Source: CAYFQH01 sp964345215 (GTDB lineage Bacteria; Bacillota; Clostridia; Christensenellales; Aristaeellaceae). Taken from it: a DNA stretch of 64,000 nucleotides. The notes under the pieces were generated by a model that saw only the letters and a program-made list of their open reading frames with translations, made no database searches and was not told the DNA's origin. A program made the position numbers and the translations under genes. Each line of letters opens with the position of its first letter. Positions within the stretch are counted from its first letter, which is position 1. The DNA is taken from contig CAYFQH010000004.1 in assembly GCA_964345215.1 (NCBI GenBank), forward strand, positions 5,584 to 69,583, written 5' to 3'. Positions 43,976 through 55,061 of the stretch are shown in pieces.

Positions 43976-44572
43976 CTATATTTCGTTTACATCAGCCAAT
44001 ACTTCCTCTATTTTTTTAAGCAATTCTTCTCGGCCTGAACGGTTTTCACTGGAAAAGGGAATCATATCCCAAGGCTGGGTAAAAACACTGGGCCCAATTT
44101 GGGCTAAATGCCTTTGCCACTGACCTCTGCTAATTTTGTCGGATTTGGTCGCTATAACTGTATAGGGAAGTTGGTAGTTTCGCAGGTACTGGTTCATCTG
44201 CACATCGTCTTTTGAGGGCTCATGGCGCATATCAATCAAGTGGAGTACATGAACCAGTTCGTGAGAAGCGGCAAAGTAATTCTCCATCATTTCGCCCCAT
44301 TTTAACTTTTCTTGCTTATTCACTTTGGCATAGCCGTAACCAGGCAAGTCTACCAAGTGAAATAAATCATTGATTAAAAAAAAGTTAATTAGCCTTGTTT
44401 TACCCGGTGTTGAACTGGTTTTTGCAAGCTTGTTACGCCGGGTTAAGCAATTGATTAATGAGCTTTTGCCTACATTGCTTTTGCCTACAACAGCAATTTG
44501 CGGCAAACCCCTTTCAGGAAAATCCCCGTAGGCTGGTAAGCTGCGCACAAACTCGGCCTTGTTAATTTCCAC
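43976..44572 (-). CDS. engB: Ribosome biogenesis GTPase EngB/YsxC
   Basis: A 198-residue GTPase with G1 VVGKSNVGKSSLINCLT, G2/G3 region TSSTPGKTRLINFF and VDLPGYGYAK, and G4 ATKSDK. It assists assembly of the large ribosomal subunit. GTG 44572 with ACGGAGG seven bases upstream overlaps the lon stop by eleven bases, the usual pair in Firmicutes. A longer frame to 44656 has no ribosome site. Confidence 0.95.
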   Translation of the reverse strand: MEINKAEFVRSLPAYGDFPERGLPQIAVVGKSNVGKSSLINCLTRRNKLAKTSSTPGKTRLINFFLINDLFHLVDLPGYGYAKVNKQEKLKWGEMMENYFAASHELVHVLHLIDMRHEPSKDDVQMNQYLRNYQLPYTVIATKSDKISRGQWQRHLAQIGPSVFTQPWDMIPFSSENRSGREELLKKIEEVLADVNEI

Positions 44573-46985
44573 TCCAAACCTCCGTTCTGATATCGCTGTG
44601 TACAGGATCGGGGAGCAGGACTTCTGGTTTGGGCAGGCAGGGTTCTTTTTTGCCATCCATTTTAGGCAGGCACACCAACGCGGCAGATAAAACCTCCTCT
44701 ATTCTTTTAGCTGAAATAAAGGTGAAGCTATCTTTAATATGGTCTGGAATCTCTTCCAGGTCTTTTTCGTTTTCTTTTGGAATAACAATCGTTTTAATGC
44801 CGGCCCGGTAAGCCGCCATGGTTTTTTCCTTTAGACCGCCAATAGGAAGCACCCGGCCTCGCAGGGTGATTTCACCTGTCATGGCCACATCCTGCTTTAC
44901 GGCAATGCCCGTTAAGGCAGAAACCAAGGCCGTAGCAATGGTAACCCCAGCCGAAGGCCCATCTTTTGGAATGGCCCCTTGGGGAACATGGATATGAATA
45001 TCATGTTTTTTATAAAACTGGTCTTCAAGACCCAGCAGAGCACTTCTTGAGCGAACCCAGGACAGGGCCGCCTGGCCGCTTTCCTTCATTACATCACCCA
45101 AGTGCCCCGTTAACTGTAACACCCCGGTGCCTGGCACCACGGCGCACTCCACTGCCAGCATCTCCCCCCCTACTGTTGTGTAGGCCAAGCCGTTTACAAC
45201 GCCTACAATGGGGTTTTTCTCAAGCACTTCTTCTATATAGATGGGGGCACCCAAGTAGCTTTCAACAAGGCCTTTGTTTACTTTCACTTGGCTAAGGCCC
45301 TCTTCCTGCATTTTTACAACGCTTTTGCGCACAATGGCGCCCAGGGTTTTTTCAAGCAAGCGCACCCCCGCCTCCCTTGTATAGGCAGAAATAATATAGC
45401 GCAGGGTTTTTGCATCCACGGTAACGGCTTTAGGCTTCAGCCCGTGGAGCATAATTTGTTTTGGTAAAAGGTGCCGCTTGGCAATTTCAAACTTTTCATC
45501 AAAAGTATAACTAGGTACTTCAATTATTTCCATTCGATCCCGCAAGGGGGCGGGAATGGTTTCCATACTGTTCGCAGTTGTAACAAACATCACCTTTGAT
45601 AAATCAAAGGCCAGTTCTAAATAATGGTCTTTAAAGGCGTGGTTTTGCTCGGCATCCAGCACTTCCAGCATCGCTGCTGCAGGGTCGCCCCTAAAATCAG
45701 AAGCCATTTTATCAATTTCGTCAAAGAGGAATACGGGGTTTTGCGTACCCGCTTGCTTTATTTCCGAAATAATCCGCCCGGGAATGGCACCAATGTAGGT
45801 TCTGCGGTGGCCGCGGATTTCCGCTTCGTCTCGTACACCGCCCAGGGACATTTGGATAAACTCTCTGCCTGTTGCTTTAGCAATACTTTTTACAATCGAT
45901 GTTTTACCTACACCTGGTGGGCCTACAAAACACAAAATCGGCCCTTTCATGCTTTGCTTTTGCTTTACAACAGCCAGGTATTCAATTACCCGCTCCTTTA
46001 CCTTTTTCAAACCGTAGTGATCTTTTTCCAGCACTTTTTTAGCGTTTTTAATGTTCAACTCTTCCTTAGAAAGATTTCCCCAAGGCAGGTCTAAAATCCA
46101 TTCCACATAGGTGCGGCTTACGCTAATCTCCGGGGTACCCGGTGTCATCCGGGATAGGCGGTCCAGTTCTTTTTCAACCTTTTCACGAGCTTCTGAAGAC
46201 AGGGGTGTTTTTTCCATCTTCTCCCGCAGGTCATCAACGTCATTGGCCTCTGTGTCTCCTAACTCTACCTGAATGGCTTTTATCTGCTCCCGCAGATAAT
46301 ATTCTTTTTGGTTTTTTTCAATCTGCTTTTTTATCCTGGCTTGAATCTGTTTTTCAACGCTTACCAGTTCTGTTTCCTTAGCCAAAATAGTACATAAAAT
46401 CTCCAGCCGCTTGGCTACGTTGGTTTCATCCAGCACCTGCTGTCGGTCCAGCTGCTCGGTTAAGGCGTTGGCGGCAATTTTATCGGCCAATTCACCTGGC
46501 TGGGTAATTTCGCTAATGTTGCTTAAGGCTTCGGCAGAAATACGCATGCTTGATTTGGCATATTCTTCAAAAAAATGCCTGGTGGTTCTTGCCAGGGCTT
46601 CCAGTTTAACTGTTTTACTTGCCTTATCCTTGGCAGGTGTAATTTTACCGATTAAAAAAGGTTCTGTTTCTTCAATACTTTCCAGTACACCCCGGTACAA
46701 ACCTTCCACCAAAACTCGCAGGTTGTCACCTGGCAAGTTTAGCACCTGCTTGATTTTTGCAACAGTTCCCACTTTTTGCATATCTTCCAATTTCGGGTCG
46801 TCTTGGTCTGCATTTTTTTGGGCTACAAGAAAAATTTCTTTTTTTTCCAGCATCGCTTGCTCTAAAGCCGCTACACTGGAAATTCTTCCCACATCAAAAT
46901 GAAGAACCATATAAGGAAATACCATTAAACCCCGAAGGGGAAGAACGGGTAATGATAATGTACTTGATTTTTTTTCTTTAGTCAT
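44562..46985 (-). CDS. lon: ATP-dependent protease Lon
   Basis: An 807-residue protease. The N-terminal substrate domain starts [15 protein letters not shown], the ATPase has [17 protein letters not shown] and [13 protein letters not shown], and the protease domain has the catalytic serine in [11 protein letters not shown] and lysine near [13 protein letters not shown]. It degrades damaged proteins in the cytoplasm. The start ATG 46985 has GGTGGAGGAGG upstream. engB follows with an overlap. Confidence 0.97.
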   Translation of the reverse strand: MTKEKKSSTLSLPVLPLRGLMVFPYMVLHFDVGRISSVAALEQAMLEKKEIFLVAQKNADQDDPKLEDMQKVGTVAKIKQVLNLPGDNLRVLVEGLYRGVLESIEETEPFLIGKITPAKDKASKTVKLEALARTTRHFFEEYAKSSMRISAEALSNISEITQPGELADKIAANALTEQLDRQQVLDETNVAKRLEILCTILAKETELVSVEKQIQARIKKQIEKNQKEYYLREQIKAIQVELGDTEANDVDDLREKMEKTPLSSEAREKVEKELDRLSRMTPGTPEISVSRTYVEWILDLPWGNLSKEELNIKNAKKVLEKDHYGLKKVKERVIEYLAVVKQKQSMKGPILCFVGPPGVGKTSIVKSIAKATGREFIQMSLGGVRDEAEIRGHRRTYIGAIPGRIISEIKQAGTQNPVFLFDEIDKMASDFRGDPAAAMLEVLDAEQNHAFKDHYLELAFDLSKVMFVTTANSMETIPAPLRDRMEIIEVPSYTFDEKFEIAKRHLLPKQIMLHGLKPKAVTVDAKTLRYIISAYTREAGVRLLEKTLGAIVRKSVVKMQEEGLSQVKVNKGLVESYLGAPIYIEEVLEKNPIVGVVNGLAYTTVGGEMLAVECAVVPGTGVLQLTGHLGDVMKESGQAALSWVRSRSALLGLEDQFYKKHDIHIHVPQGAIPKDGPSAGVTIATALVSALTGIAVKQDVAMTGEITLRGRVLPIGGLKEKTMAAYRAGIKTIVIPKENEKDLEEIPDHIKDSFTFISAKRIEEVLSAALVCLPKMDGKKEPCLPKPEVLLPDPVHSDIRTEVWSGN

Positions 46986-47087
46986 ATTGGCCTCCTCCAC
47001 CTCGCCTCTTATGGTTGTTAAAGCAAGGATTTTACATTATATCAAGGATACGCTACATTTGCAACGAAGGCTTTGCCTGGCATCGTC

Positions 47088-47116
47088 TTGACATAAGCTG
47101 TTTTTTTGTTTATTTT
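47088..47116 (+). promoter_or_regulatory. Promoter of the MTA/SAH nucleosidase gene
   Basis: TTGACA at 47088-47093 and TATTTT at 47111-47116 are 17 bases apart and 34 bases upstream of the start at 47150. Confidence 0.7.
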
Positions 47117-47149
47117 AGTTAGGTAAAAAGATTAAAAAGGATGTTTTTA

Positions 47150-47842
47150 ATGATTGGTATCATTAGTGCAATGGATATCGAGATGGAGCTTCTCATCAAT
47201 ATCATAACCCAAAAAGAAGCAATCCAAACCACTTCTAACACATTTTACACAGGTTTTTTACATCAAAAGCCTGTTGTAATGGCTGTTTGCGGGCCTGGCA
47301 AGGTAAACGCCGCCCTTTGCGCCCAAGAAATGATAGGGCGCTTTGCACCCACTTATATTGTAAATTTAGGGGTTGCTGGGGGCTTAAAAAAAGAAATGAA
47401 AATTGGCGATTTGGTGGTTGGCGAAAACTGTGTGCAGCACGATTTTGACACCAGCCCTCTCATGGAGCCCTTAGGGCTTATTCCGGTTATTAACAAGGTA
47501 TATATTCCCTGCGATGCCGGTTTGGTTGCTAAAATTCTAAGGGCTGCCCAAGCAATACCCGAGGTGGCTTGCTATAGGGGCACCATTGCTACCGGAGACC
47601 AATTTGTAGCTACCCCCGAGCGAAAGGCCTTTATTGTTGATCAGTTCCACGCCCTGTGCTGCGAGATGGAGGGAGGAGCCATTGCTCATGCTTGCTTCCT
47701 TCATCAGGTACCCTTTGTGGTTATTCGGGCCATCTCCGATGGGGCTAACGACGATGCCCCTATGGATTACCCCGCCTTTAAAGAAAAGGCAGCTGGCGTT
47801 TCCGCCCGGCTCATGGCAGCCTTTTTGAAGCTGGAACCCTAA
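47150..47842 (+). CDS. mtnN: 5'-methylthioadenosine/S-adenosylhomocysteine nucleosidase
   Basis: A 230-residue nucleosidase of the PNP family. It begins MIGIISAMDIEMELL, has VAVCGPGKVNAA-like (here MAVCGPGKVNAALCAQ) and VNLGVAGGL, and the catalytic glutamate in CEMEGGAIAHAC and aspartate in AISDGANDD. It splits MTA and SAH, recycling methylation by-products. AAAAGGA eight bases before ATG 47150 decides the start. It is a single gene between lon and the sugar dehydratase. Confidence 0.95.
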   Translation: MIGIISAMDIEMELLINIITQKEAIQTTSNTFYTGFLHQKPVVMAVCGPGKVNAALCAQEMIGRFAPTYIVNLGVAGGLKKEMKIGDLVVGENCVQHDFDTSPLMEPLGLIPVINKVYIPCDAGLVAKILRAAQAIPEVACYRGTIATGDQFVATPERKAFIVDQFHALCCEMEGGAIAHACFLHQVPFVVIRAISDGANDDAPMDYPAFKEKAAGVSARLMAAFLKLEP

Positions 47843-47896
47843 GGCACCTTTTCATTTGGTTCTTGGTCCTTCAAAACCTTATATTGATGCAAGGGA

Positions 47897-49792
47897 TTAC
47901 CCTTTTATGTTGTTTTGCGGTTCTATATAGGTTGGAACCGCTTTTTTTAGTGCATCTTTCATATTATTGCCCTCTTTCAGGCAAGTTTCAAAGGACTGAA
48001 GCATTTTTTCAATTTCTCCTATGGCAAATTTTTCGGGCTTGGCCACAAATATTTTTTCTCTTTGGGTTTTGGTTACTTTTTCTTCGTCACACAATAACTC
48101 CTCGTACAGTTTTTCACCAGGTCTTAAGCCAATGTATTTAATTTCAACAGGAGCCTTGCCGCTGGAAGCATACAGTTGAATCATTCGCTGGGCCAGCTCT
48201 TTTATTTTAACCGGCTCCCCCATATCTAAAACAAAAACTTCGCCTCCCCTGGCCATGGCTGCCGCCTGCAATACCAGGCTGGCCGCTTCGGGAATCGTCA
48301 TAAAATATCGAATAATATCCGGATGGGTAATGGTTACCGGCCCTCCCGCCTTAATCTGTTTTTCAAACAGGGGTACTACACTGCCGTGGGAAACCAGCAC
48401 ATTGCCAAAACGTACTGCAGCAAAATCTGTTGCTCCTTCTCCCTGAAGAGCCTCAACAATCATTTCAGCACAGCGTTTGGTCGCGCCCATGACGTTGGTT
48501 GGGTTTACCGCCTTATCCGTTGAGATGAGAATAAAGCGCTGGGCCTTAAACTTTATGGCAGTTTGCGCCGCAATATAGGTGCCAAAAACGTTATTTTTTA
48601 CTGCCTGTTCCGGTGCATTTTCCATCAAGGGCACATGCTTGTGAGCTGCTGCATGAATAACAATTTGGGGCAGGTGGGTTCTAAATACTGCTTCCAACCG
48701 TTCCCTGTCCTGTACATTGCCCACACACAATTCCACCGTGTTTTTAACCATGGCCCCGTAGGTTTCCTCAAGTTCAAAGTATAAATCATACATGTAGTTT
48801 TCGCTCATATCATATAAAACAATTTTTTTAGGCAAAAACTGTAAGATTTGCTTGCATAACTCCCCGCCAATCGAACCGCCGCCACCGGTAATCAATACGA
48901 CTTTTTCATAAAAAAAGTGGTGGGCTTCTGTCATATCCAGCTGCTGCTGAGTACGCCCCAGCAGGTCTTCTATATTTACATCCCGTATAGAGTCTACTGC
49001 CGGTCCCTTCCCATCTACTTCCTGAAGGGCCGACACCATGCGCAGGCGGCAGTGGGTAGCCAGGCATTTTTCTATTAAGGGCTTTAGCTGGCCGATGGGG
49101 CTGGCAATGGCAATGATGATTTCATCTATGTTGTATTGCTTTGCGTATTTTCCCACCTGATCAGTGTTTAGTATAACAGGTACACCATAAATTCGCTTGC
49201 CCTTTTTGGTCGGGTTATCATCTACCACAATTACGGCCTTACTGCTGCCATAGCGGCCAGCCTGTATTTCCCTAATTAAATTGGCCCCAGCCCAGCCTCC
49301 GCCAATGATCATAATCCGTGTTAAATCTTTTTTATTAAAAAAAACGCTGCCCTGGCTGTTCCAGCGCTGTATAACCCTAAGGCCCAGCCTTGAAACCCCC
49401 ACCAGCATCATCAGTAAAATCCAATCTAAAAAATATACGGTTCTGGGCATTAAAAAGTAGTTAGGACTGGGCGAAATGGTATAAGCAACTAAGGATATAA
49501 CATAGGTTCCCCCACAACCAATCAGGCTCCCCAAGGCAATTTGAACCAAAGCATCAATACTTGCGTATTCCCACACATTATCATACAGATGTACAAGAAA
49601 AAACCCGCCCAGGGTACACAAAGTCATAATGGGTACGCTATTCCAAAAATGGACCATGTGGTAACTAGGTACCTGCATATCAAAACGCAGCTGCAATGCT
49701 AAAACCATGGCAATGTTAATCAGCGCAACATCCATTAGAACATATAAAATAAGCCGCAGCCTGTCTGTGGTCTTTCCCATTTTTCTTCTCAT
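47897..49792 (-). CDS. CapD-like polysaccharide biosynthesis NDP-sugar dehydratase/epimerase
   Basis: A 631-residue protein. Four membrane helices lie in residues 10-135, a first Rossmann-like domain (IMIIGGGWAGANLIREI) follows, then the catalytic short-chain dehydrogenase domain with VLITGGGGSIGGELCKQIL, FVLISTDKAVNPTNVMGATKR and VRFGNVLVSHGSVVPLF. Such membrane-linked 4,6-dehydratases start synthesis of amino sugars for capsules or O-glycans. AAGGAG nine bases before ATG 49792 fixes the start. It stands alone here, within the gene space between clpX and lon. Confidence 0.92.
   Translation of the reverse strand: MRRKMGKTTDRLRLILYVLMDVALINIAMVLALQLRFDMQVPSYHMVHFWNSVPIMTLCTLGGFFLVHLYDNVWEYASIDALVQIALGSLIGCGGTYVISLVAYTISPSPNYFLMPRTVYFLDWILLMMLVGVSRLGLRVIQRWNSQGSVFFNKKDLTRIMIIGGGWAGANLIREIQAGRYGSSKAVIVVDDNPTKKGKRIYGVPVILNTDQVGKYAKQYNIDEIIIAIASPIGQLKPLIEKCLATHCRLRMVSALQEVDGKGPAVDSIRDVNIEDLLGRTQQQLDMTEAHHFFYEKVVLITGGGGSIGGELCKQILQFLPKKIVLYDMSENYMYDLYFELEETYGAMVKNTVELCVGNVQDRERLEAVFRTHLPQIVIHAAAHKHVPLMENAPEQAVKNNVFGTYIAAQTAIKFKAQRFILISTDKAVNPTNVMGATKRCAEMIVEALQGEGATDFAAVRFGNVLVSHGSVVPLFEKQIKAGGPVTITHPDIIRYFMTIPEAASLVLQAAAMARGGEVFVLDMGEPVKIKELAQRMIQLYASSGKAPVEIKYIGLRPGEKLYEELLCDEEKVTKTQREKIFVAKPEKFAIGEIEKMLQSFETCLKEGNNMKDALKKAVPTYIEPQNNIKG
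47917..47948 (+). terminator. mtnN terminator inside the 3' end of the convergent dehydratase gene
   Basis: GCGGTTC (47917-47923) and GAACCGC (47935-47941) form a 7-bp stem with an 11-base loop, followed by seven T residues on the plus strand. It lies 75 bases after mtnN, inside the last codons of the convergent gene at 47897. Confidence 0.7.
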
Positions 49793-49991
49793 TATTTCCT
49801 GCTCCTTAGATACCAATCCATTCCAAATTTATTCTAGCATAATCAAGCCAAAAACACTATAGCAGGGAGCGAGCTGTAAACAACCCAAGAAGTGGCAAAA
49901 CAAAAACAACTGTGCTATACTCTTTTTATGGTAAACCATTGATTGCATGTTGCTCATGTACCCTTAAATTCCTATAAAGAGAGTTGATTTT

Positions 49992-51239
49992 TTGGACGCC
50001 TTCTGGAATAAAATCGTAACCTTCAATGCCCATTACAATAACCTGCCCCGTAAACTATTTTTGTGCCTTTTGGTCATTATGGCCTTCTTTTTATGCCTGG
50101 CCCTCTTCCCATATATATGGCCCTTCGTGCTGGGTGTGCTTTTTGCCATGGTGATTGAGCCTTTGGTTTGGCTGCTGCGCAAACTCCTTGCAAAAATAAA
50201 AATTCCTTTTGGTAAATCCATTGCCACATCCATTGGTATGGTTTTGCTCTTCGGTGTTTTAAGCCTGTTGATTATTATTGTGCTGAGCAAGCTTTTTGTT
50301 GAAGTGCGTAATTTGGCAGCAGAACTTCCTGCCATGGCCGCCTGGCTAAACAGAACGATTCAGGAACTCTTGGGCAACCTTTCTGCAGAAATAGCTGGAA
50401 GAGTTCCGGAAGAGACGCTGGCCTTTATTGGTAACATTACAAACGAGCTTGGTAAAACTCTTCTCGCCCTGGCAGGGAGCCTGTCAAAATCCATTGCCAG
50501 CAGTGCCTGGACCACTGCCACCTCTTTTCCAATGATTTTGCTGTCGGTCTTATTTGCCATTATGAGCACCTTTTATTTTAGCAGCGATAAGGAGCGGATT
50601 TTCGGGTTTTTCAACCGGGTTTTTCCTCAGCAAACAGTAAACCACGGCAAAAAGCTAAAGGATAATATTTTTAAAGCCTTAGGGGCCCAAATTAAAGCCC
50701 AGTTAGCCATTTCTTCCCTGTTAATTGTTTTTCTCATCATCGGCCTTACCATCAACGGGGTTTCCTACCCTTATCTGGTGGGGCTGGTTATTGGCCTAGC
50801 TGATGCCTTGCCTGTTGTCGGCGCAGGATTATTCCTTATTCCCTGGTCTCTTTTGGCCTTTATCGCAGGCAATACCTCCTTGGGTATCGGTATGGCTATT
50901 TTATACATTACCCTCGGTATTTTCCGCCAAATTATAGAACCTCGCATTGTTGGTAAAAGTTTGGGCCTTCACCCTTTGGCAACCATGATGGCCATCTTTA
51001 TAGGTTTCAAAATTACCGGCAGTTTTTTAGGCATGCTGGCCGGGCCCATTCTGCTTAATATTTGCCGTGTTGTATTGGAACTAGATAAAGAAAATAGACA
51101 TATTTCTTCCTCTGCTGCCCTTTTAGAAAAAGGAGAAGAAGAGCCGCTAACGATAGTTGATGTTTCTAAAAGCAGTCCTTCTGTGCAGCCTTCTAAAGGG
51201 ATTAAAAAGAAGAAAAAACCTTCGTTAAGGCGAAAATAA
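49992..51239 (+). CDS. AI-2E family (YtvI/PerM-like) membrane protein
   Basis: A 415-residue membrane protein with about seven helices. The family signature GLADALPVVGAGLFLIPW is near residue 272, and RQIIEPRIVGKSLGLHP follows near 316. Proteins of this group include AI-2 exporters and the YtvI sporulation protein; the true substrate cannot be told. The C-terminal tail is Lys/Arg-rich (KGIKKKKKPSLRRK). The start is TTG 49992 with a weak AAGAGAG upstream. Confidence 0.85.
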   Translation: MDAFWNKIVTFNAHYNNLPRKLFLCLLVIMAFFLCLALFPYIWPFVLGVLFAMVIEPLVWLLRKLLAKIKIPFGKSIATSIGMVLLFGVLSLLIIIVLSKLFVEVRNLAAELPAMAAWLNRTIQELLGNLSAEIAGRVPEETLAFIGNITNELGKTLLALAGSLSKSIASSAWTTATSFPMILLSVLFAIMSTFYFSSDKERIFGFFNRVFPQQTVNHGKKLKDNIFKALGAQIKAQLAISSLLIVFLIIGLTINGVSYPYLVGLVIGLADALPVVGAGLFLIPWSLLAFIAGNTSLGIGMAILYITLGIFRQIIEPRIVGKSLGLHPLATMMAIFIGFKITGSFLGMLAGPILLNICRVVLELDKENRHISSSAALLEKGEEEPLTIVDVSKSSPSVQPSKGIKKKKKPSLRRK

Positions 51240-51330
51240 GCCGACGATAGCCTTGTCATTGCTGGGTGTTTCCTTCATTTAAGCGGACAGCGAAATAGAA
51301 ATCAACGGCTTTGTAAAAGGGCCGCCTGGC

Positions 51331-51374
51331 CAAAACAAAACGCTTCCCGTTTTAGCGGGAAGCGTTTTGTTTTG
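51331..51374. terminator. Bidirectional terminator between AI-2E gene and clpX
   Basis: A perfect 19-bp inverted repeat (51331-51349 with 51356-51374, loop of 6) lies between convergent genes. It is the longest perfect stem in the window; the A/T-rich outer part provides U-runs on either strand. Confidence 0.92.
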
Positions 51375-51393
51375 AGTTTTTAGCTATTCACCG

Positions 51394-52710
51394 TTAAGAT
51401 ACATGGTCCTGCTCTATTAAAGCATGTTCCAAATTGCTCCGTTTTGACCGGGTTCTCTTCTTTCTGGGAGTGCCCTCTACCATGGCAGGTTCTTCCAAAC
51501 CCTGTACAGCTTTTAAGGTAATCACACATTCGTTTACATCTTCTCTTGAAGGAAGTTCAAACATGGTATTGAGCATCACCTGCTCAATAATTCCCCTTAA
51601 GCCCCGTGCGCCGCTTTTACGTGCTAAGGCCAAGCGGGCTATCTCTGTAAGCGCTTCCTGCTCAAAGCGCAGGGTCACTCCGTCCATATCCAAAAGGGCT
51701 TGATACTGGGCCACCAGGGCGTTTTTAGGTTCGGTTAAAATTTTGACCAACGCCTGTTCGTCCAGCTGATCTAAAGTAACCACAATGGGTAAGCGGCCTA
51801 CAAATTCGGGAATGAGCCCAAATTTAATCAAATCCTCCGGCCGCAGTTCTTTTAACACCTTGCTGGCATCCTTTTCACTTTCGCTGTGTAATTCTGCCCC
51901 AAAGCCCAGGCTTTTTTTGCCGATGCGCTTTTCAATAATAGGCTCAATGCCGTCAAAGGCCCCGCCGCAAATAAACAGAATATTGGTGGTATCTATTTGA
52001 ATAAACTCTTGGTGGGGGTGTTTTCGTCCCCCTTGAGGGGGTACGCTGGCAACAGTGCCTTCCAACATTTTCAGCAAGGCCTGCTGCACCCCTTCGCCGC
52101 TAACATCCCTCGTAATGGAAGGGTTTTCGCTTTTACGGGCAATTTTATCAATTTCGTCAATGTAAATAATGCCTTTTTCAGCCGCTTGAATATCGTAATC
52201 TGCGTTTTGAATTAAGCGCAGAAGGATGTTCTCTACATCCTCGCCTACATAGCCTGCTTCCGTTAAGTTGGTCGCATCGGCAATGGCAAAGGGCACCTGC
52301 AGGGTTTTAGCCAGGGTTTGGGCTAAAAAAGTTTTACCGCTTCCTGTAGGCCCAACCATTAAGATATTTGACTTTTGCAGCTCCACATCCCCTTTAGCAA
52401 CAGGGGTGGAAATACGTTTATAGTGGTTGTATACGGCCACTGCCAGGGCAATTTTTGCCTGGTTTTGCCCAATTACATAGTCATCTAAAATCCCTTTAAT
52501 TTCTTTTGGTTTTAAATGGGTCAACAAGTTTTTATCATCAAGCACAAGGCTGTCTTCTGCAATAATTTCCTGGCATAAGGCCACACATTCATTGCATATA
52601 AAGGCTGTAGGACCTACAACCATCCGTTTTACCTGTTCTTGGTTTTTACCGCAGAAGCTGCAAACATGCAGCTTCTGTGGTGTTTTTGGGGTCATATCAT
52701 CTTTTCCCAT
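51394..52710 (-). CDS. clpX: ATP-dependent Clp protease ATP-binding subunit ClpX
   Basis: A 438-residue unfoldase. The zinc-binding domain has [11 protein letters not shown] and [10 protein letters not shown] (residues 15-45). The ATPase domain has [17 protein letters not shown] and [13 protein letters not shown], sensor and pore motifs (GYVGEDVEN) intact. It feeds proteins to ClpP. It starts 15 bases after clpP, and the C-terminus carries an extra Arg/Lys-rich tail ([15 protein letters not shown]). Confidence 0.97.
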   Translation of the reverse strand: MGKDDMTPKTPQKLHVCSFCGKNQEQVKRMVVGPTAFICNECVALCQEIIAEDSLVLDDKNLLTHLKPKEIKGILDDYVIGQNQAKIALAVAVYNHYKRISTPVAKGDVELQKSNILMVGPTGSGKTFLAQTLAKTLQVPFAIADATNLTEAGYVGEDVENILLRLIQNADYDIQAAEKGIIYIDEIDKIARKSENPSITRDVSGEGVQQALLKMLEGTVASVPPQGGRKHPHQEFIQIDTTNILFICGGAFDGIEPIIEKRIGKKSLGFGAELHSESEKDASKVLKELRPEDLIKFGLIPEFVGRLPIVVTLDQLDEQALVKILTEPKNALVAQYQALLDMDGVTLRFEQEALTEIARLALARKSGARGLRGIIEQVMLNTMFELPSREDVNECVITLKAVQGLEEPAMVEGTPRKKRTRSKRSNLEHALIEQDHVS

Positions 52711-52724
52711 TATTAACCTCTTAC

Positions 52725-53330
52725 TTATTCCTTATCTTTTACCTGGTTTTTGCGCGGCTCGTAAATTTCGTCAATAATGCCGTAAGCCAATGCTTCTTGG
52801 GCACTCATAAAATAGTCCCGTTCCACGTCTGTAGCAATTTTCTCAAGGCTTTGACCGGTCATGTCTGCCATGAGCCTGTTCATTTTGTCTTTGGTTTTTA
52901 ATAACCACTCAGCTCGGATGGCCACATCAGTGGCCTGTCCTTCTGCGCCGCCTAAAGGCTGATGAATCATTATTTCACTGTTGGGCAGGGCCAGCCTCTT
53001 GCCCTTTTGGCCTGCCATGGTTAAAAAAGCCCCCATGGATGCGGCCATGCCCACACATACGGTGCGCACATCGGGTTTAATATAGTTCATGGTATCATAA
53101 ATGGCCATGCCTGCAGTAACAGAGCCGCCAGGGCTGTTAATATATAATGAAATATCTGCCTCGGGATTCTCCATTTCTAAAAACAGCATTTGGGCAACAA
53201 TGACGTTTGCCACCTGGTCGTTAATAGGGCCACCTAAAAAGATGATCCTGTCTTTTAATAATCTGGAATAGATATCGTAGGAACGTTCTCCCCGATTTGT
53301 TTGTTCAATAACCATTGGAATTAAACTCAT
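52725..53330 (-). CDS. clpP: ATP-dependent Clp protease proteolytic subunit ClpP
   Basis: A 201-residue serine protease. It begins [20 protein letters not shown], with the catalytic serine in [15 protein letters not shown], histidine in [14 protein letters not shown], and aspartate in [10 protein letters not shown]. It forms the barrel used by ClpX. The frame is open to 53516, but AAGGAGG stands before ATG 53330 and the upstream part is only a shadow of tig. Confidence 0.97.
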   Translation of the reverse strand: MSLIPMVIEQTNRGERSYDIYSRLLKDRIIFLGGPINDQVANVIVAQMLFLEMENPEADISLYINSPGGSVTAGMAIYDTMNYIKPDVRTVCVGMAASMGAFLTMAGQKGKRLALPNSEIMIHQPLGGAEGQATDVAIRAEWLLKTKDKMNRLMADMTGQSLEKIATDVERDYFMSAQEALAYGIIDEIYEPRKNQVKDKE

Positions 53331-53379
53331 GGTTTTATCCTCCTTACAAGTCTTTGTGCCGTGGGGGCATGAAACCACA

Positions 53380-54798
53380 TTACTCTTGTTCTGGTTCTGC
53401 CTCTTGTTTTTTAGCTTTGGCAGCTTTTTTAGCCGGCTTTTTTTCTTCTTTTTTGGCCTCTGCCACCGGTTCTTCTTGCTCTGTTTCGCCATGATCGTGA
53501 TCATGATGGTGCTCATCTACCGTTACGGTTTTTTTCATCAGGTCAACCACCATTTGAATGGCTGCACTTTCGGCCATTATTTCTTTTTGACGTTCGTTTA
53601 AGCGTTCCTGAAGTTTTTCAACAGTTTCACCAGTCCGCTCAGCCTGTAGGGCAATCTGCTTGTCAATTTCTTCTTGACTGGCTGTAATCTCTTCGGCCTT
53701 TCGAATGGCTTCCAACACCAGTTCTGTTTTTACACGGTTTCGAGCCTCATCCCGGTACATTTCACGCATCTGTTCTTCGGTTTGGTTGATGTATTTTAAA
53801 TAATCTTCCATTTTAAGGCCTTGGTAGGCCATCCGCATGCTCATATCGCGCATAATATAATCAATCTGATCTTCAACCATCGCCTCAGGAATGTCCACAG
53901 TAGCATTGGCTACCGCTTTTTCAACCAAAGCGTTTTCCACTTCAATATCAAAACGTTTTTCTTCGTTTTGGATAAGCTCTTTTTCGATATTTTCCTTATA
54001 TTCCTTAAAGGTATCAAATTCGCTTACGTCCATTGCAAATTCATCATCTAAAGCAGGTAGTTCCTTTTTTTGGATGCCATTCACCTTCGTATGAAATACC
54101 GCTTCCTTGCCGGCTAAGTCTTCTGCGTGGTATTCGTTTGGGAAGGTTACCTTTAAGTCCTTCTCTTCGTTAATGCTCATACCAATCATCTTATCTTCAA
54201 AGCCTGGAATAAATTGACCGGAGCCAATTTCAAGGGTTTGGCCTTGGGCCGTTCCTCCATCAAAGGGAACCCCGTCTACACTGCCGGCATAATCAAGGTT
54301 TACAATATCGCCTTTTTCTACAGCTCTGTCTTCCACATCACTAATTCTGGCATTTTTTTCTTGATCCTGTTTGATTTTGGCATCTACTTCTTCCTCCGTT
54401 ACCGGATGCCTGTGGGCGTGCACCGTTAAGTTTTTGTATTCTCCCAAAATAACATCGGGCCTTACATATACCTCTACTGTAAACTCTAAATCCTGCCCGG
54501 TACCAATTTGGCTAATGTCAACATTGGGCCGGTCAACAGGCTGTAAATTATCTTTTTCAATCGCTTCTTGATAAACGGTAGGAAACAAAGCCTCAAAGGC
54601 TTCATCATAAAACAGCCCTTCTCCGTATGCTTTTTCAATTAAAGCCCGTGGCGCCTTGCCTTTGCGAAAGCCTGGAATATTTACGCTATTGCGTACTTTT
54701 AAATAAGCTTTATGCATTGCTTCATCAAATTGTTCAGCGGCCACAGTAAAAGAAATTTTTACCTGATTGCTGGAAATTTTTTCTACAGTATGGTTCAT
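53380..54798 (-). CDS. tig: Trigger factor (ribosome-associated chaperone) with His-rich tail
   Basis: A 472-residue chaperone. The ribosome-binding domain has [18 protein letters not shown] (residues 41-58), the FKBP-type prolyl isomerase domain has [23 protein letters not shown], and a long helical C-terminal domain follows. The last 45 residues are unusual: [18 protein letters not shown] and then Lys/Ala/Glu repeats. Typical trigger factors stop near 430. GGGAGGATG precedes the ATG. It is the first gene of tig-clpP-clpX. Confidence 0.97.
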   Translation of the reverse strand: MNHTVEKISSNQVKISFTVAAEQFDEAMHKAYLKVRNSVNIPGFRKGKAPRALIEKAYGEGLFYDEAFEALFPTVYQEAIEKDNLQPVDRPNVDISQIGTGQDLEFTVEVYVRPDVILGEYKNLTVHAHRHPVTEEEVDAKIKQDQEKNARISDVEDRAVEKGDIVNLDYAGSVDGVPFDGGTAQGQTLEIGSGQFIPGFEDKMIGMSINEEKDLKVTFPNEYHAEDLAGKEAVFHTKVNGIQKKELPALDDEFAMDVSEFDTFKEYKENIEKELIQNEEKRFDIEVENALVEKAVANATVDIPEAMVEDQIDYIMRDMSMRMAYQGLKMEDYLKYINQTEEQMREMYRDEARNRVKTELVLEAIRKAEEITASQEEIDKQIALQAERTGETVEKLQERLNERQKEIMAESAAIQMVVDLMKKTVTVDEHHHDHDHGETEQEEPVAEAKKEEKKPAKKAAKAKKQEAEPEQE

Positions 54799-54866
54799 TG
54801 GTGCATCCTCCCATAGCAGGTTTTCTGCTTTTATTACAAAATCGTTTCAAAAAAACGTTTCTATTT

Positions 54867-54895
54867 ATTATATCATAATTATACTATAGATACAA
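54867..54895 (-). promoter_or_regulatory. Promoter of tig-clpP-clpX
   Basis: On the minus strand TTGTAT (54890-54895) and a perfect TATAAT (54867-54872) are 17 bases apart, about 70 bases upstream of the tig start. Confidence 0.75.
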
Positions 54896-55061
54896 GGCTT
54901 AGCCCCTGGAAAGGATTGGCTTTGCGGATAAGCCGCAGGCTCTAGAATTCTTTATGAAAAACGCTTTTTATTCTTTTGCCCCTATTGCCTATGGCTATGC
55001 CCAAGGGCCTTTTTATATGATACTTATTTCAATCGATAAATAGCATATTTGGGGATATTTT

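Noticed and set aside
45000..46300. Long plus-strand frames over lon
   Set aside because: They are antisense to a fully intact lon gene and lack ribosome sites.
54954..55043. A 29-codon frame before the broken secreted-protein gene
   Set aside because: No ribosome site and low-complexity composition; probably chance.
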